47,969 nt of DNA, taken from contig CAYQLM010000009.1 in NCBI GenBank assembly GCA_964418365.1, positions 1-47,969 on the forward strand. The letters are read 5' to 3'. The DNA comes from JBBDXS01 sp964418365. Lineage in GTDB: Bacteria > Chloroflexota > Dehalococcoidia > DSTF01 > RBG-16-68-14. The notes under the pieces were generated by a model. The model had not been told where the DNA came from and ran no database searches. It saw nothing but the letters and a program-made list of their open reading frames with translations. Position 1 is the first letter of the stretch. The number at the start of each line of letters is the position of its first letter. A program made the translations under genes and the position numbers. Positions 24,903 to 32,391 of this stretch are shown piece after piece.

Positions 24903-24948
24903 TTTACACACAGAAGGTCGCAGGTTCGAGTCCTGCATCGCCCACCAC
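24903..24948 (+). repeat. attR-like copy of the tRNA-Val 3' half
   Basis: This is an exact 46-bp copy of 9781-9826, comprising the anticodon loop, 3' anticodon stem, T arm, acceptor 3' strand and CCA. It lacks the 5' half of a tRNA, so it cannot be a gene. Together with the intact tRNA-Val it brackets the catabolic island. Confidence 0.85.
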
Positions 24949-24988
24949 CAACCATGATCGCCGATTACCTCAACTCCGGACAGCGACG

Positions 24989-25681
24989 CTAACAGTTCGG
25001 ATCCGTGACGATCAGCGGCTCCGTGGAGAACACGCACAGCGATAGGCTCGCCACGCACTGAGGCCCGCTACAGCCCACGAGGCTCACCTGGCACGTCACC
25101 ACCCAGTGTCCGTTGAGCCAGATGGGAACGCACGTCTGATCGTAGGCGTTGAGCGCCAGCGGCGCCTGGGACTCCATCCACGCAACAGCCTCAGCCACCG
25201 CGACAACGTTCGTTAGCCACGGAGGCGGCGTCGCCGAGGCGGCCGAGCGACCATTGCCGGCGGCCGATACGCCCAGGCCTTGGGCGTACAGGAGCGACGC
25301 CAGCGCCTGCGGCGTCGCCTGCGGGGTGCGCCTCGCCGTGAACATGCACTGATCGATGAACCACTGTCGCTCCGCGCGCGTGCGGTCGTGCGCGGAACGC
25401 AGCTCGGCACAGCTCGCGCGTGGCTGCGGCGTAGGAGTCGCGCTCGCCTTCGTTTGGCGTGGCTTGCTCTGCGCGGGGGCGCGCGCCGCGGCCGCGACGT
25501 TCGAGGTTGCGCCGGTTACGGACGTTGGAGGCGCCTGAGCGCGCGCAAACGACGTGGCAGCCGCCTCGTGTTGCGATGACTTCCGTTCGTATCCTAGGAC
25601 GGCAGCCACCAAGAGCGCGCCTGCCACGCCACAGGCAACCAGCGGCAGCAATCTATCCCACATATCGAATTTGCGGCACAC
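24989..25681 (-). CDS. Membrane-anchored cysteine-rich secreted protein, paralogue A
   Basis: A 230-residue protein of unknown function. A membrane helix (residues about 10-30) is followed by a long Ala/Pro/Thr linker (about 35-88) and a compact exported domain. That domain has CAELRSAHDRTRAERQWFIDQC, a helix with VAEAVAWMESQAPLALN, and a Cys-rich end with WVVTCQVSLVGC, LSLCV and the terminal PNC. The same plan and Cys spacing recur in the protein at 36911-37618, 11 kb away on the other side of the archaellum-like operon. The paired cysteines suggest a disulfide-bonded extracellular domain. It is the first chromosomal gene beyond the tRNA repeat. Confidence 0.75.
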   Translation of the reverse strand: MCRKFDMWDRLLPLVACGVAGALLVAAVLGYERKSSQHEAAATSFARAQAPPTSVTGATSNVAAAARAPAQSKPRQTKASATPTPQPRASCAELRSAHDRTRAERQWFIDQCMFTARRTPQATPQALASLLYAQGLGVSAAGNGRSAASATPPPWLTNVVAVAEAVAWMESQAPLALNAYDQTCVPIWLNGHWVVTCQVSLVGCSGPQCVASLSLCVFSTEPLIVTDPNC

Positions 25682-25803
25682 GAAGAAGGTCCTGAGCTAG
25701 GGGAATCGCCCGATTCGTGCTGGGGGATCCACCTACCGCCTGCGGCCGACGGCGTGGTTGCCCGCAAGCCGCTACGTCAGACCTGATGCAACGTCCGCCG
25801 CGC

Positions 25804-25829
25804 GTGCCTCGTTAGAACTGATGAGGCAC
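25804..25829 (+). promoter_or_regulatory. Stem-loop in the leader of the small secreted protein gene
   Basis: GTGCCTC (25804-25810) pairs perfectly with GAGGCAC (25823-25829) over a 12-nt loop, 32 bp before the ATG at 25862 and upstream of its AGGAGG. It may be a 5' leader structure or a transcription-factor site. The surrounding 180 bp (25682-25861) hold no gene. Confidence 0.35.
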
Positions 25830-25861
25830 CCCCGCCTGCCACCTCGATAGGAGGCCCCGGC

Positions 25862-26134
25862 ATGCGGTTCGTCTTCGCGCTCGTCGCACCACTCCTCATG
25901 GCGCCGCTCATCGTGACAATGCTCACTGCGATGCATTCATTCCAGACGGGCTATAGCGAAACGCTCTGCCGCATGGAGTCCGTGCGCACGCACGCCATCG
26001 CAGACGTCGAGAACAACCGGCCTCTCGAAGCGAACTTCGGCGGAGACGAGTGTCTCACACCGATGATCCCGACGGTCCAGCTACCGCCCGATCAGCTCCC
26101 AGGCGCTACGCCAACGCCCGACGTGCTTCCCTAG
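25862..26134 (+). CDS. Small secreted or membrane-anchored hypothetical protein
   Basis: A 90-residue protein with a hydrophobic N-terminus (LVAPLLMAPLIVTMLTAM) and a short extracytoplasmic part containing two cysteines (TLCRM, DECLT) and a Pro/Thr-rich tail. A strong ATAGGAGG lies 6-7 bp before the ATG. It runs toward the end of the archaellum-like operon, with convergent stops 15 bp apart. No family is recognised. The tail resembles the Pro/Thr linkers of the other exported proteins here. Confidence 0.6.
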   Translation: MRFVFALVAPLLMAPLIVTMLTAMHSFQTGYSETLCRMESVRTHAIADVENNRPLEANFGGDECLTPMIPTVQLPPDQLPGATPTPDVLP

Positions 26135-26149
26135 ACGCCAACCCGAGGC

Positions 26150-27235
26150 TTAGTCCGAGTTCCCGCCGGGCAGATAGTCCAACGGGTTGCGCCGGACGCC
26201 GTTGTCGATGACTTCGAAATGGAGGTGCGGCCCGGTGCAGTGACCGGTGCAGCCCGCCGTGCCCAGCACGGTCCCCTGTTGCACCGCCTCCCCCTGGCTC
26301 ACGGCAATCGAGTCGAGGTGCGCATACAGCGTCGCGATGCCTCCATCGTGCTGGACGATTACGTAGTTGCCGTAGGAGCAGCAGAGATCGCCACCGGCGA
26401 ACAGCACGGTGCCATCGGCCACCGCCCAGACGGGCGCATGCGGAGACGCAGACTGGTCGATATCGATGCCAAGCGGGTGGCTCGGCCCGAAGTAGGACGA
26501 TATTGGGCCGATCACCGGCCAGATGAAGTTGCCCTGTCCGCCTGATGAGTACCCGTAGCCGGCGGCATACGACAACACCACCTCGACGTAGTCCCACGAG
26601 TGGTTGTACGCGTACAGCGCATCCGGCATGTTGGACGGCGCGCCGGCCACAAGGAGATAGCGCGCCATCGCGAGCAGCGCGTCGCGATAGTTGTACGGGT
26701 CGCCGCCAGCGCCGTAGATCTGCCACTCCTCCGGCAGGAACTGCCCGTAGCCGATGGCGCCGGCGGAGCTCGTCGACATGTTCCGGCCGAAGTCGCTCTC
26801 CACCTTCGCGATTGCCGCCAGCACCTGCCACGGAACGCCGATCGCTGCGCCGATCTGCTGCATGGCAGCGAGTTGCTCGGCGGGGATGTCGCCCGCGTGG
26901 GCGCCCGCGCCGAACGCGCCGGGGCGAAAGCTCGGCACCGACCACACGCGCACAGCCATCGAAGCGCTTCCGCGCGCGCTGGCTTGCAAGCCGGCGGGGC
27001 CGGCGTCGTCCGGTGGAGCGAAGCGAACCGCCGGGCGGCTGGGCGTGGCTGCTTGATCCGCCGGCTGTTCGCTGGTGGCTTCCGAACGCGACGGGGTCGC
27101 AGTCCCTTCCATCGCGGTTAGCTGCTGACTGCCCACCGGCGCCGGTTCAGTCTTCGCCGCGTAGACGGAGACTGCCATCAGCGCCATGCTGAGCAGCACG
27201 GTTAAGACCGCGACGAGGCGGATGAATACGCTCAC
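26150..27235 (-). CDS. Lytic transglycosylase-M23 endopeptidase fusion, end of archaellum-like operon
   Basis: A 361-residue exported cell-wall enzyme. A signal anchor (about 5-26) and Pro/Ala linker precede an SLT-type transglycosylase domain (about 118-230): LAAIAKVESDFG with the probable catalytic E146, then SSAGAIGYGQFLPEEW and ALYAYNHSWDYVEVV. An M23 domain follows (about 238-355): HPLGIDID with H253 and D258, AVADGTVLFAG, and GPHLHFEV with H337 and H339. It can in principle cut both glycan strands and peptide bridges. Its GTG start overlaps the stop of the preceding gene, tying it to the archaellum-like operon. A role in opening the peptidoglycan for filament passage is likely but not shown. 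Confidence 0.9.
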   Translation of the reverse strand: MSVFIRLVAVLTVLLSMALMAVSVYAAKTEPAPVGSQQLTAMEGTATPSRSEATSEQPADQAATPSRPAVRFAPPDDAGPAGLQASARGSASMAVRVWSVPSFRPGAFGAGAHAGDIPAEQLAAMQQIGAAIGVPWQVLAAIAKVESDFGRNMSTSSAGAIGYGQFLPEEWQIYGAGGDPYNYRDALLAMARYLLVAGAPSNMPDALYAYNHSWDYVEVVLSYAAGYGYSSGGQGNFIWPVIGPISSYFGPSHPLGIDIDQSASPHAPVWAVADGTVLFAGGDLCCSYGNYVIVQHDGGIATLYAHLDSIAVSQGEAVQQGTVLGTAGCTGHCTGPHLHFEVIDNGVRRNPLDYLPGGNSD

Positions 27236-27810
27236 GCGATCGCGTCCTCTGCGCTCGGCACCCGGTTCGGCGCCAGCAAGTCCAGCACCGCGCGCGCTTC
27301 GTCGAGCAGCTCCTGCGCCGTAATGTCGTCGATGTCCTTTGTCAGACCGCTGTACTCCGAGCTAACTGAGCTCTCGCGAAACATGGAGAGCATGTCTTCC
27401 GCCGATCCGGCAGGAGCCGCGATATGCTCGACGGCGGCCGGTTGATCCGTCGTCTCCGCGGGCGTATCGTCCGGCTGCTGCGTCACGTTCCCTTCCGGCG
27501 GCGCAGCGTCAACGGCTGGTCCCGGCGACTCGAAGGCCGGGGCCTCGTCCGAACCTTCCGGCGACGCTGCTTCAGGCGCGACGGGCAACCGCGCGACGCG
27601 AGCTTCGCGCGGCGGCTCCGGCGGAAGGTCGGCCGGGAGCGGCGCGACGGGAGGCGCGGCGAAGGTACCCGGCGCATTGGGCGCCGCTTCCAGCGCATCC
27701 GCTGTCGACATCCAGAGGCCGGAAGCATCTTCGCCTTCCAGCGTGTGATTGCCGTCCAGGCTGGTCACCATCCGCTCGATCATGTTGACAAAACGCGAAA
27801 GCCATGCCAT
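27232..27810 (-). CDS. Acidic low-complexity protein of the archaellum-like operon
   Basis: A 192-residue protein of no recognised family. It starts with an amphipathic helix (MAWLSRFVNMIERMVTSL), continues as a Pro/Ala/Glu-rich disordered stretch (about 50-135), and ends with a more ordered segment containing EDMLSMFRESS, DIDDITAQELLDEARAVLDLL. Its ATG overlaps the ArlJ stop (TAATG) with GGAGGTGG upstream. Its stop overlaps the start of the cell-wall hydrolase gene. Tight coupling on both sides implies a role in the machine, for example as a cytoplasmic adaptor that docks its C-terminal motif on ArlJ or ArlI. An upstream start would extend it into ArlJ and is not favoured. Confidence 0.7.
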   Translation of the reverse strand: MAWLSRFVNMIERMVTSLDGNHTLEGEDASGLWMSTADALEAAPNAPGTFAAPPVAPLPADLPPEPPREARVARLPVAPEAASPEGSDEAPAFESPGPAVDAAPPEGNVTQQPDDTPAETTDQPAAVEHIAAPAGSAEDMLSMFRESSVSSEYSGLTKDIDDITAQELLDEARAVLDLLAPNRVPSAEDAIA

Positions 27811-29435
27811 TAGAACCCACCTCCTAGATCGGGAGTAGCCGCCGACTCGGGCAACGTTCCCGTTCCTGCGATGTTGTGGAACAGCGCGTGCACAACGTGC
27901 GGTACCGAAAACATGATGGCCGCCGAGATGATCATCATCACTGCCGCGTACAGGCAAAGCTTGAGCCGGTGCCCGCCGGTCGCCGCGTACGGCGCGAACG
28001 AGTTCGCCGCGGTGAGGAACAACGCTACGGTGCTCACGAAGACAGGGACAAAGCCGACTCCCGAGAACTGGACGAGCATCGCGTTCTGCACACCGGCCTC
28101 ATTGAGCAGGCTTGTGTCCATGCTTCCGGCCTGTATCGAGCTGATCTGACTGTTGAACACCAGCACGACTTGCGTGATGAAGATCAAGATCGCAAGGAGC
28201 ACCATATGCAGCGGCACCACCACCCACGCAAACGTCGTCGAGACGAGCTTGCGGTCGGCGCGCAGCAGCCAGATCTTGAGCGCGAAGTCAGAGGCCAGCT
28301 CCGACACCTGCTTCGTGTCGCCGCCCGCGCGTACGCCATCCCAGAAGATGCGAACACAACGCGTCAGGAGCTCGCTGCCGCTCTCGCTTGCCAGGCGCAG
28401 CCAGCAGAGGTCCGGCGAGATGCCGTTCTTCAACCGAATGTGCAGCCGCCGCACCGAAGGCTCCAGCGAGCCCAGCGCGCGCCGGTTCAGCCGCCCCAGC
28501 GCGTCCGTCGCCGTGATGCCCGCGGACGCCATCACGCCGCCCAGCGCGCGCACGAACGCCGCGATGTCCCGGTCACGCGCATCGATACGCCGGTCGTCCA
28601 TGAACGCGACGATGCCGATCGGGGCGACGATCAGCCCGGAGACGAAGAGCGCCGCCGCCAGCCCGAACATCATGCCCCCGCCCAGCCCGGCCACAACCGC
28701 CGCCGGTAACATCACCTTCGCCAGCTTGCCCGCCCGCTCCTGCTCGGCCGATCGATGTTTCAGCGAGTGTGTCTTCACCTCGACCGGTGCGACGGTGAAG
28801 ATCAGCCACCCCCCAACGAACGTCACACAGACCATGAGCGCGGCGAGCGCGAAGATCCCGACGGGGCTGAACGGATAGATCATCATCGAGACCATGGAGA
28901 TGACCACGACGAGCGTCGCGGACACCATCAGCGCGACGTACGCATCGGACCACTTCTGCAGCGACTCGATCTTCCGGCCGTACTCCTTGCCGTACATCTC
29001 CCTCTGGAGTGCGGCCTCGCGCAGCAAGAACTGGCTCTCTTCCTCGCCGGCTGACAGCGCCGTCGCGAAGTGGAGCAGCAAGTTTCGCACGCCCTCGTCT
29101 CTTACCGTTTCTGCGACGAGTTCGCAGGCGCGCGAGTAGTCGTAGTTCAGGCGCTGCGCCACCAGGTGGACCTGCCGGAAGTACTTCGACGTGGAGTACG
29201 AGAGTCCGGCCGTGCCTTCGAACAGCTGCGCGCGGCTCATCCCTGACGTCGCGACAGCCGACATGTGGGTGAGCTGCGAGAGGAGGTCGAAATCGACCGG
29301 ATCTCGACTCAGGAGCTCGTTAAAATCGTACTTACCCAGCAGCGGCAAGCCACGGGCCTTCGACGAGCTGGCCTCGCCCTCTTGCTTAGAGGAGGCCTTC
29401 TCGTTGAGCTTTGGCGAAGATGCTAAAGAGCTCAT
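27810..29435 (-). CDS. arlJ: ArlJ/FlaJ-like membrane platform protein
   Basis: A 541-residue polytopic protein with two T2SF-type domains. The first cytoplasmic domain is at about residues 50-160, and a membrane block at about 165-290 contains ISMVSMMIYPFSPVGIFAL. The second T2SF domain (about 295-400) has FVRALGGVMASAGITATDAL and LCWLRLASESGSELL, and C-terminal helices follow. This duplicated plan is that of archaeal FlaJ/ArlJ rather than the split TadB/TadC pair. It anchors the filament and is driven by ArlI. The ATG lies 50 bp inside the end of the arlI gene; a later start is possible but would shorten the conserved N-terminus. Confidence 0.85.
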   Translation of the reverse strand: MSSLASSPKLNEKASSKQEGEASSSKARGLPLLGKYDFNELLSRDPVDFDLLSQLTHMSAVATSGMSRAQLFEGTAGLSYSTSKYFRQVHLVAQRLNYDYSRACELVAETVRDEGVRNLLLHFATALSAGEEESQFLLREAALQREMYGKEYGRKIESLQKWSDAYVALMVSATLVVVISMVSMMIYPFSPVGIFALAALMVCVTFVGGWLIFTVAPVEVKTHSLKHRSAEQERAGKLAKVMLPAAVVAGLGGGMMFGLAAALFVSGLIVAPIGIVAFMDDRRIDARDRDIAAFVRALGGVMASAGITATDALGRLNRRALGSLEPSVRRLHIRLKNGISPDLCWLRLASESGSELLTRCVRIFWDGVRAGGDTKQVSELASDFALKIWLLRADRKLVSTTFAWVVVPLHMVLLAILIFITQVVLVFNSQISSIQAGSMDTSLLNEAGVQNAMLVQFSGVGFVPVFVSTVALFLTAANSFAPYAATGGHRLKLCLYAAVMMIISAAIMFSVPHVVHALFHNIAGTGTLPESAATPDLGGGF

Positions 29436-31128
29436 AGAAGTTGTTCGTTCCCTGTGAAGCCAGGCGTTCGAACAAAACCGCCCGGCGCTGCAGCTCCTCG
29501 TAGATCATCCGTTTGCGCTCAGGCGGTATGCCGCGTTTCGGCGCCACACGGTTCTCCAGGAGGTAGCTGTTCATGTTGCCCGTGAACTCGAACACGTCCT
29601 TCGCCGAGTTCCAGCGGAACACCTCGACGAACGCGAAGGAGTCGGTCGCCTTGTCGTAGCCGACAAGCTCGTTTACGCTGAGCACCCGCCGGCCGGGCCT
29701 GCCGTCGGGGAGGCGGACAGAGCTCGCGATCACCACAATGTTCAGGTTGTCCACGTACGCCTTGGGCACGTTGATCGGGTTACCGGTGAGACGCTGGATC
29801 AGCTTCTCGACCGACGATGCGTGAAACGTCGCCATGACGGCGTGCCCCGTCTGCATCGCCTGAAACGCAACAGCCCCTTCCTCGCCTCGAATCTCCCCCA
29901 CCACGATCAGGTTCGGCCGCTGACGGAGCGCCGCCTTTAGCAGACCGAACATCGTCACCGGGGAGTCTTCTGCGGACAGCGACCCGCGCACCACCTCCCG
30001 GATCCAATTCGGGTGCGGCACTTGGAACTCGGGCGTGTCTTCGATGCTGACGATCTTCGCGCTCGCCGGCACGAAGGCCGCGAGCGCGTTCAGGAGCGTC
30101 GTCTTCCCAGACGCCGTCTCACCGGAGACGAAGACGTTCATCCCCTCGCTGACCATCAGCGACAGGTAGGCAGCCATCGTGTGGTCAATTCCGCCCGAGT
30201 TGATGATGTCGATGATGCTCAGCGGCGTGGTGGCGAACTTTCTGATCGTGAAGTTGCTGCCCTGTTTCGAAACGTCCGAGCCGAACACAATGTTGATACG
30301 CGAGCCGTCCAGCAGCGTCGCGTCCACGATCGGGTTGCGGTACGTCACCGGCTTGCCAATCCGCTCTGCGAGTCGCAGAACAAACTCGTCCAGCTCCTCG
30401 TGCGTCTCGAACGAGATATTGCTCTTGAGCGCGCTGAAGATCTTGTGCTCGATGAAGAGCGCTCCCACGCCGCTGCAGCTAATGTCCTCGATGTTCGGGT
30501 CACGCAGCACCGGCTCCAGCGCGCCCATGCCCAGCTTGTTCCGGACCAGCATGTACTTGAGCGCAGCCTGCTGTACCGCCGTTATCTTCGAGGGCGCTGC
30601 CGGGCCATGCGACTTCTGGAACCGGCCAACCCCGCCACCCTTCCCGCCGCCGTTCTTACCGCCGCTGCTCTTGGGCTGTCCGGCCACCGGAAAGCAGTCG
30701 TCCACCGCGCGGATGAGCACGGCCGTCTTCTCCTCATCCGTCTCCGCGGCCGAAAGCTCCTCGACGTACTCGAGTAGCTGGCGTTCCATGATCTCGAGCA
30801 CCGGCTGCAGGTTCTCGACCATCGCTGGCTCAATTGCGACGTAGTAGTCACGGGAGTCCTGCGGGTCCGGGAACACGTGCACAAAGATCTCGTCGTCGAC
30901 CCGATAGATCAGATTCGGGTTCTTAAGGCCGCTAAGCTTGCGCGTCAGGACGTCGTAGTACTCCGGCACGCCCAGGTCCTTGATCGGCACCAGGTGCAGG
31001 TAGTGCATGAGATGCGGTGTTATGTCCGCCTTCTCTTGCAGCGAGTCCGGCAGCAGACTCCGGATGTTGCACTGCGCCCCACCACAGTCCTCGGCAGCCG
31101 GCGCGTCTGCGGCGAATGGAAGGCCCAT
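29386..31128 (-). CDS. arlI: ArlI/FlaI-like type II/IV secretion motor ATPase
   Basis: A 580-residue ATPase. After an N-terminal domain (about 20-145) and an unusual Gly/Lys-rich linker (about 153-176), the core has GMGALEPVLRDPNIEDI. Motor motifs follow: Walker A GETASGKTT (336-344), an Asp-box-like SIEDTPE (361-367), Walker B LIVVGEIRGEEG (407 on) and the His-box TGHAVMATFHA (427-437). The order and the C-terminal three-helix end match archaeal FlaI, which powers both assembly and rotation. It sits between arlH and arlJ as in archaea. A GGAGAG site precedes the ATG. Confidence 0.9.
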   Translation of the reverse strand: MGLPFAADAPAAEDCGGAQCNIRSLLPDSLQEKADITPHLMHYLHLVPIKDLGVPEYYDVLTRKLSGLKNPNLIYRVDDEIFVHVFPDPQDSRDYYVAIEPAMVENLQPVLEIMERQLLEYVEELSAAETDEEKTAVLIRAVDDCFPVAGQPKSSGGKNGGGKGGGVGRFQKSHGPAAPSKITAVQQAALKYMLVRNKLGMGALEPVLRDPNIEDISCSGVGALFIEHKIFSALKSNISFETHEELDEFVLRLAERIGKPVTYRNPIVDATLLDGSRINIVFGSDVSKQGSNFTIRKFATTPLSIIDIINSGGIDHTMAAYLSLMVSEGMNVFVSGETASGKTTLLNALAAFVPASAKIVSIEDTPEFQVPHPNWIREVVRGSLSAEDSPVTMFGLLKAALRQRPNLIVVGEIRGEEGAVAFQAMQTGHAVMATFHASSVEKLIQRLTGNPINVPKAYVDNLNIVVIASSVRLPDGRPGRRVLSVNELVGYDKATDSFAFVEVFRWNSAKDVFEFTGNMNSYLLENRVAPKRGIPPERKRMIYEELQRRAVLFERLASQGTNNFYELFSIFAKAQREGLL

Positions 31129-31149
31129 CGCTCTCCGCTAGCCTTCCAG

Positions 31150-31875
31150 CTACGCCTTGGCCCTTGTGATCGGAACGATGCGCATGCCGAGGTTCGGCTC
31201 GACCTCGAAGCTAATGATGTTGCCGGTGCTCTTCTCAGCCCCCCGGATTTTCGCCACCTCCAGCACCTTGACGAGCTGATCGCCCACTTCTTCCACACGC
31301 AGCCGCATGTGCGCGTCGCAGATCGAACGGAGACGGATGAACATCTGCTCGCTAAACGCGTGCGAGTGCATGGTGAAGATCACCGTCTTGTTCAGGTCGC
31401 AGAACTCCTTGCAGAGCGTGAAGAACGTGAGGCTTTCTTGTTCCGGCACATGCGAGACAAACGTGGTGAGCGAATCGACGATCACGATGTCGGCCGTGTT
31501 GCGCAGCTGGTTGATGTGCGACCGGAGGACCTGAAACACGCTGAGCGACTGCTCTTCGTTGAAGGCCTGTGGCACCGGGAAGATGCTGACTTTGCCCAGC
31601 AAGAAGTAGTCTTCGATATCCAGTCCCAGGTCCCGCATTTGCGTCAGCAAGCTGCGCGTGGTGTTCTCCGTTGTGTAGATGAGCACGCGAAAGCCTTCGC
31701 GCAGGGCGCCCCAGGCGAGCTGCTGTACCAGCACGCTCTTGCCGGCATCCGACTGCCCTTCGATGAGCGTCAACGATCCCTCGGGGATGCCGCCCCCCAT
31801 CTTCTTGTCCAGCTCAGCGTTGCCGCTGGTGATCGCGCGCTTGCGCTGTCTATCGTGCGTTGGTTCAGCGACCAT
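31150..31875 (-). CDS. arlH: ArlH/FlaH-like KaiC-type ATPase
   Basis: A 241-residue RecA/KaiC-fold protein from the ATG at 31875, with AGGAG 6 bp upstream; a GTG one codon earlier is also possible. Walker A is GQSDAGKS (about 40-47) and the Walker B strand is ADIVIVDSLTTF. The opening SGNAELDKKMGGGIPEGSL is the typical KaiC/FlaH start. ArlH binds ArlI as a regulatory ring and is unique to archaellum systems, not found in Tad or type IV pili. This gene is therefore the strongest single discriminator for the operon. It lies directly before arlI with a 21-bp gap. Confidence 0.9.
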   Translation of the reverse strand: MVAEPTHDRQRKRAITSGNAELDKKMGGGIPEGSLTLIEGQSDAGKSVLVQQLAWGALREGFRVLIYTTENTTRSLLTQMRDLGLDIEDYFLLGKVSIFPVPQAFNEEQSLSVFQVLRSHINQLRNTADIVIVDSLTTFVSHVPEQESLTFFTLCKEFCDLNKTVIFTMHSHAFSEQMFIRLRSICDAHMRLRVEEVGDQLVKVLEVAKIRGAEKSTGNIISFEVEPNLGMRIVPITRAKA

Positions 31876-31884
31876 CACCTTCTC

Positions 31885-32379
31885 CTAGTTGAACAACGCC
31901 GAAGCTGAAATGCCCTGCTCCGTCGTCACCTGCAGCCAATTGCTCGCCGTGTCTGGCGCCGGGTTCAGCTGCAGCCGGATCGACATGTTCTCTCCCCCGT
32001 TCAGCACGCGCGGATCGACAACGTCGTTCATGATCGAGACGACTACCCACGTGTCGTCCGGCTGCGGACTCGCCGTCGTGAACGGCAGGTACTTGGCGAA
32101 GGTGATGCCGCCCGACGCGTACTGCACGACCACATCCACCTTCGAATAGTCGACGACGGGCGTCGTGCCCTGGTTCTCGATGACGACGTCCACAGAGCCG
32201 CCGGTGCGGACCGCGGACGTGATCGCGATGTCGCTGTGCAGCCGCTCCACGCTCTGCGCCTCCGCGTTCTGCCACGAGTCGCTGATGACGCGGAACGACG
32301 TGAAGCCGCTCCTCCCGAGCATGAGCGCGGAGAGGAGCAACACCGTGATCCCCAGGACGGAAGGCAGCACACTATCCAT
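31885..32379 (-). CDS. arlF: ArlF-like archaellum stator protein
   Basis: A 164-residue protein with one N-terminal membrane helix (VLPSVLGITVLLLSALML) and an extracytoplasmic beta-sandwich. The latter contains VDVVIENQGTTPVVD, VDVVVQYASG, DDTWVVVSI and LNGGENMSIRLQLNP, a pattern close to archaeal FlaF/FlaG soluble domains. In archaea ArlF anchors the motor to the S-layer and ArlG forms a filament with it. Which of this gene and the next is F and which is G is not certain from sequence; the call rests on the GEN/NPAP part. AGAGGGG precedes the ATG. Confidence 0.72.
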   Translation of the reverse strand: MDSVLPSVLGITVLLLSALMLGRSGFTSFRVISDSWQNAEAQSVERLHSDIAITSAVRTGGSVDVVIENQGTTPVVDYSKVDVVVQYASGGITFAKYLPFTTASPQPDDTWVVVSIMNDVVDPRVLNGGENMSIRLQLNPAPDTASNWLQVTTEQGISASALFN

Positions 32380-32391
32380 GCGATGCCCCTC

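Larger units (their letters stand above)
9781..24948 (+). mobile_element. tRNA-Val-bounded catabolic genomic island (about 15.2 kb)
   Basis: An exact 46-bp direct repeat of the tRNA-Val 3' half closes this segment (9781-9826 and 24903-24948). Repeats that start at the anticodon loop and run past CCA are the usual attL/attR product of tyrosine-recombinase integration. Everything between is on the plus strand and forms one catabolic block with its own TetR regulator. No integrase, transposase or phage gene is visible, so the element is probably an old island that lost its recombinase. The gene-poor 24149-24902 stretch is where such a remnant might have been. GC content is like the host, suggesting a donor of similar composition or long residence. 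Confidence 0.75.

Noticed and set aside
24707..25058. Short minus-strand reading frames across the tRNA-Val repeat, with RTRTCDLLC- and MQDSNLRPSVC-like starts
   Set aside because: These are the well-known spurious translations of tRNA 3' halves and not proteins. A similar frame across the tRNA-Ala at 44417-44492 was rejected for the same reason.
25815..25860. Hammerhead-ribozyme-like ctgatga followed by a GGCA/TGCC stem
   Set aside because: The GAAA strand of the core is missing (acctcgata instead), so the conserved catalytic core cannot form. It is kept only as a stem-loop in the leader.
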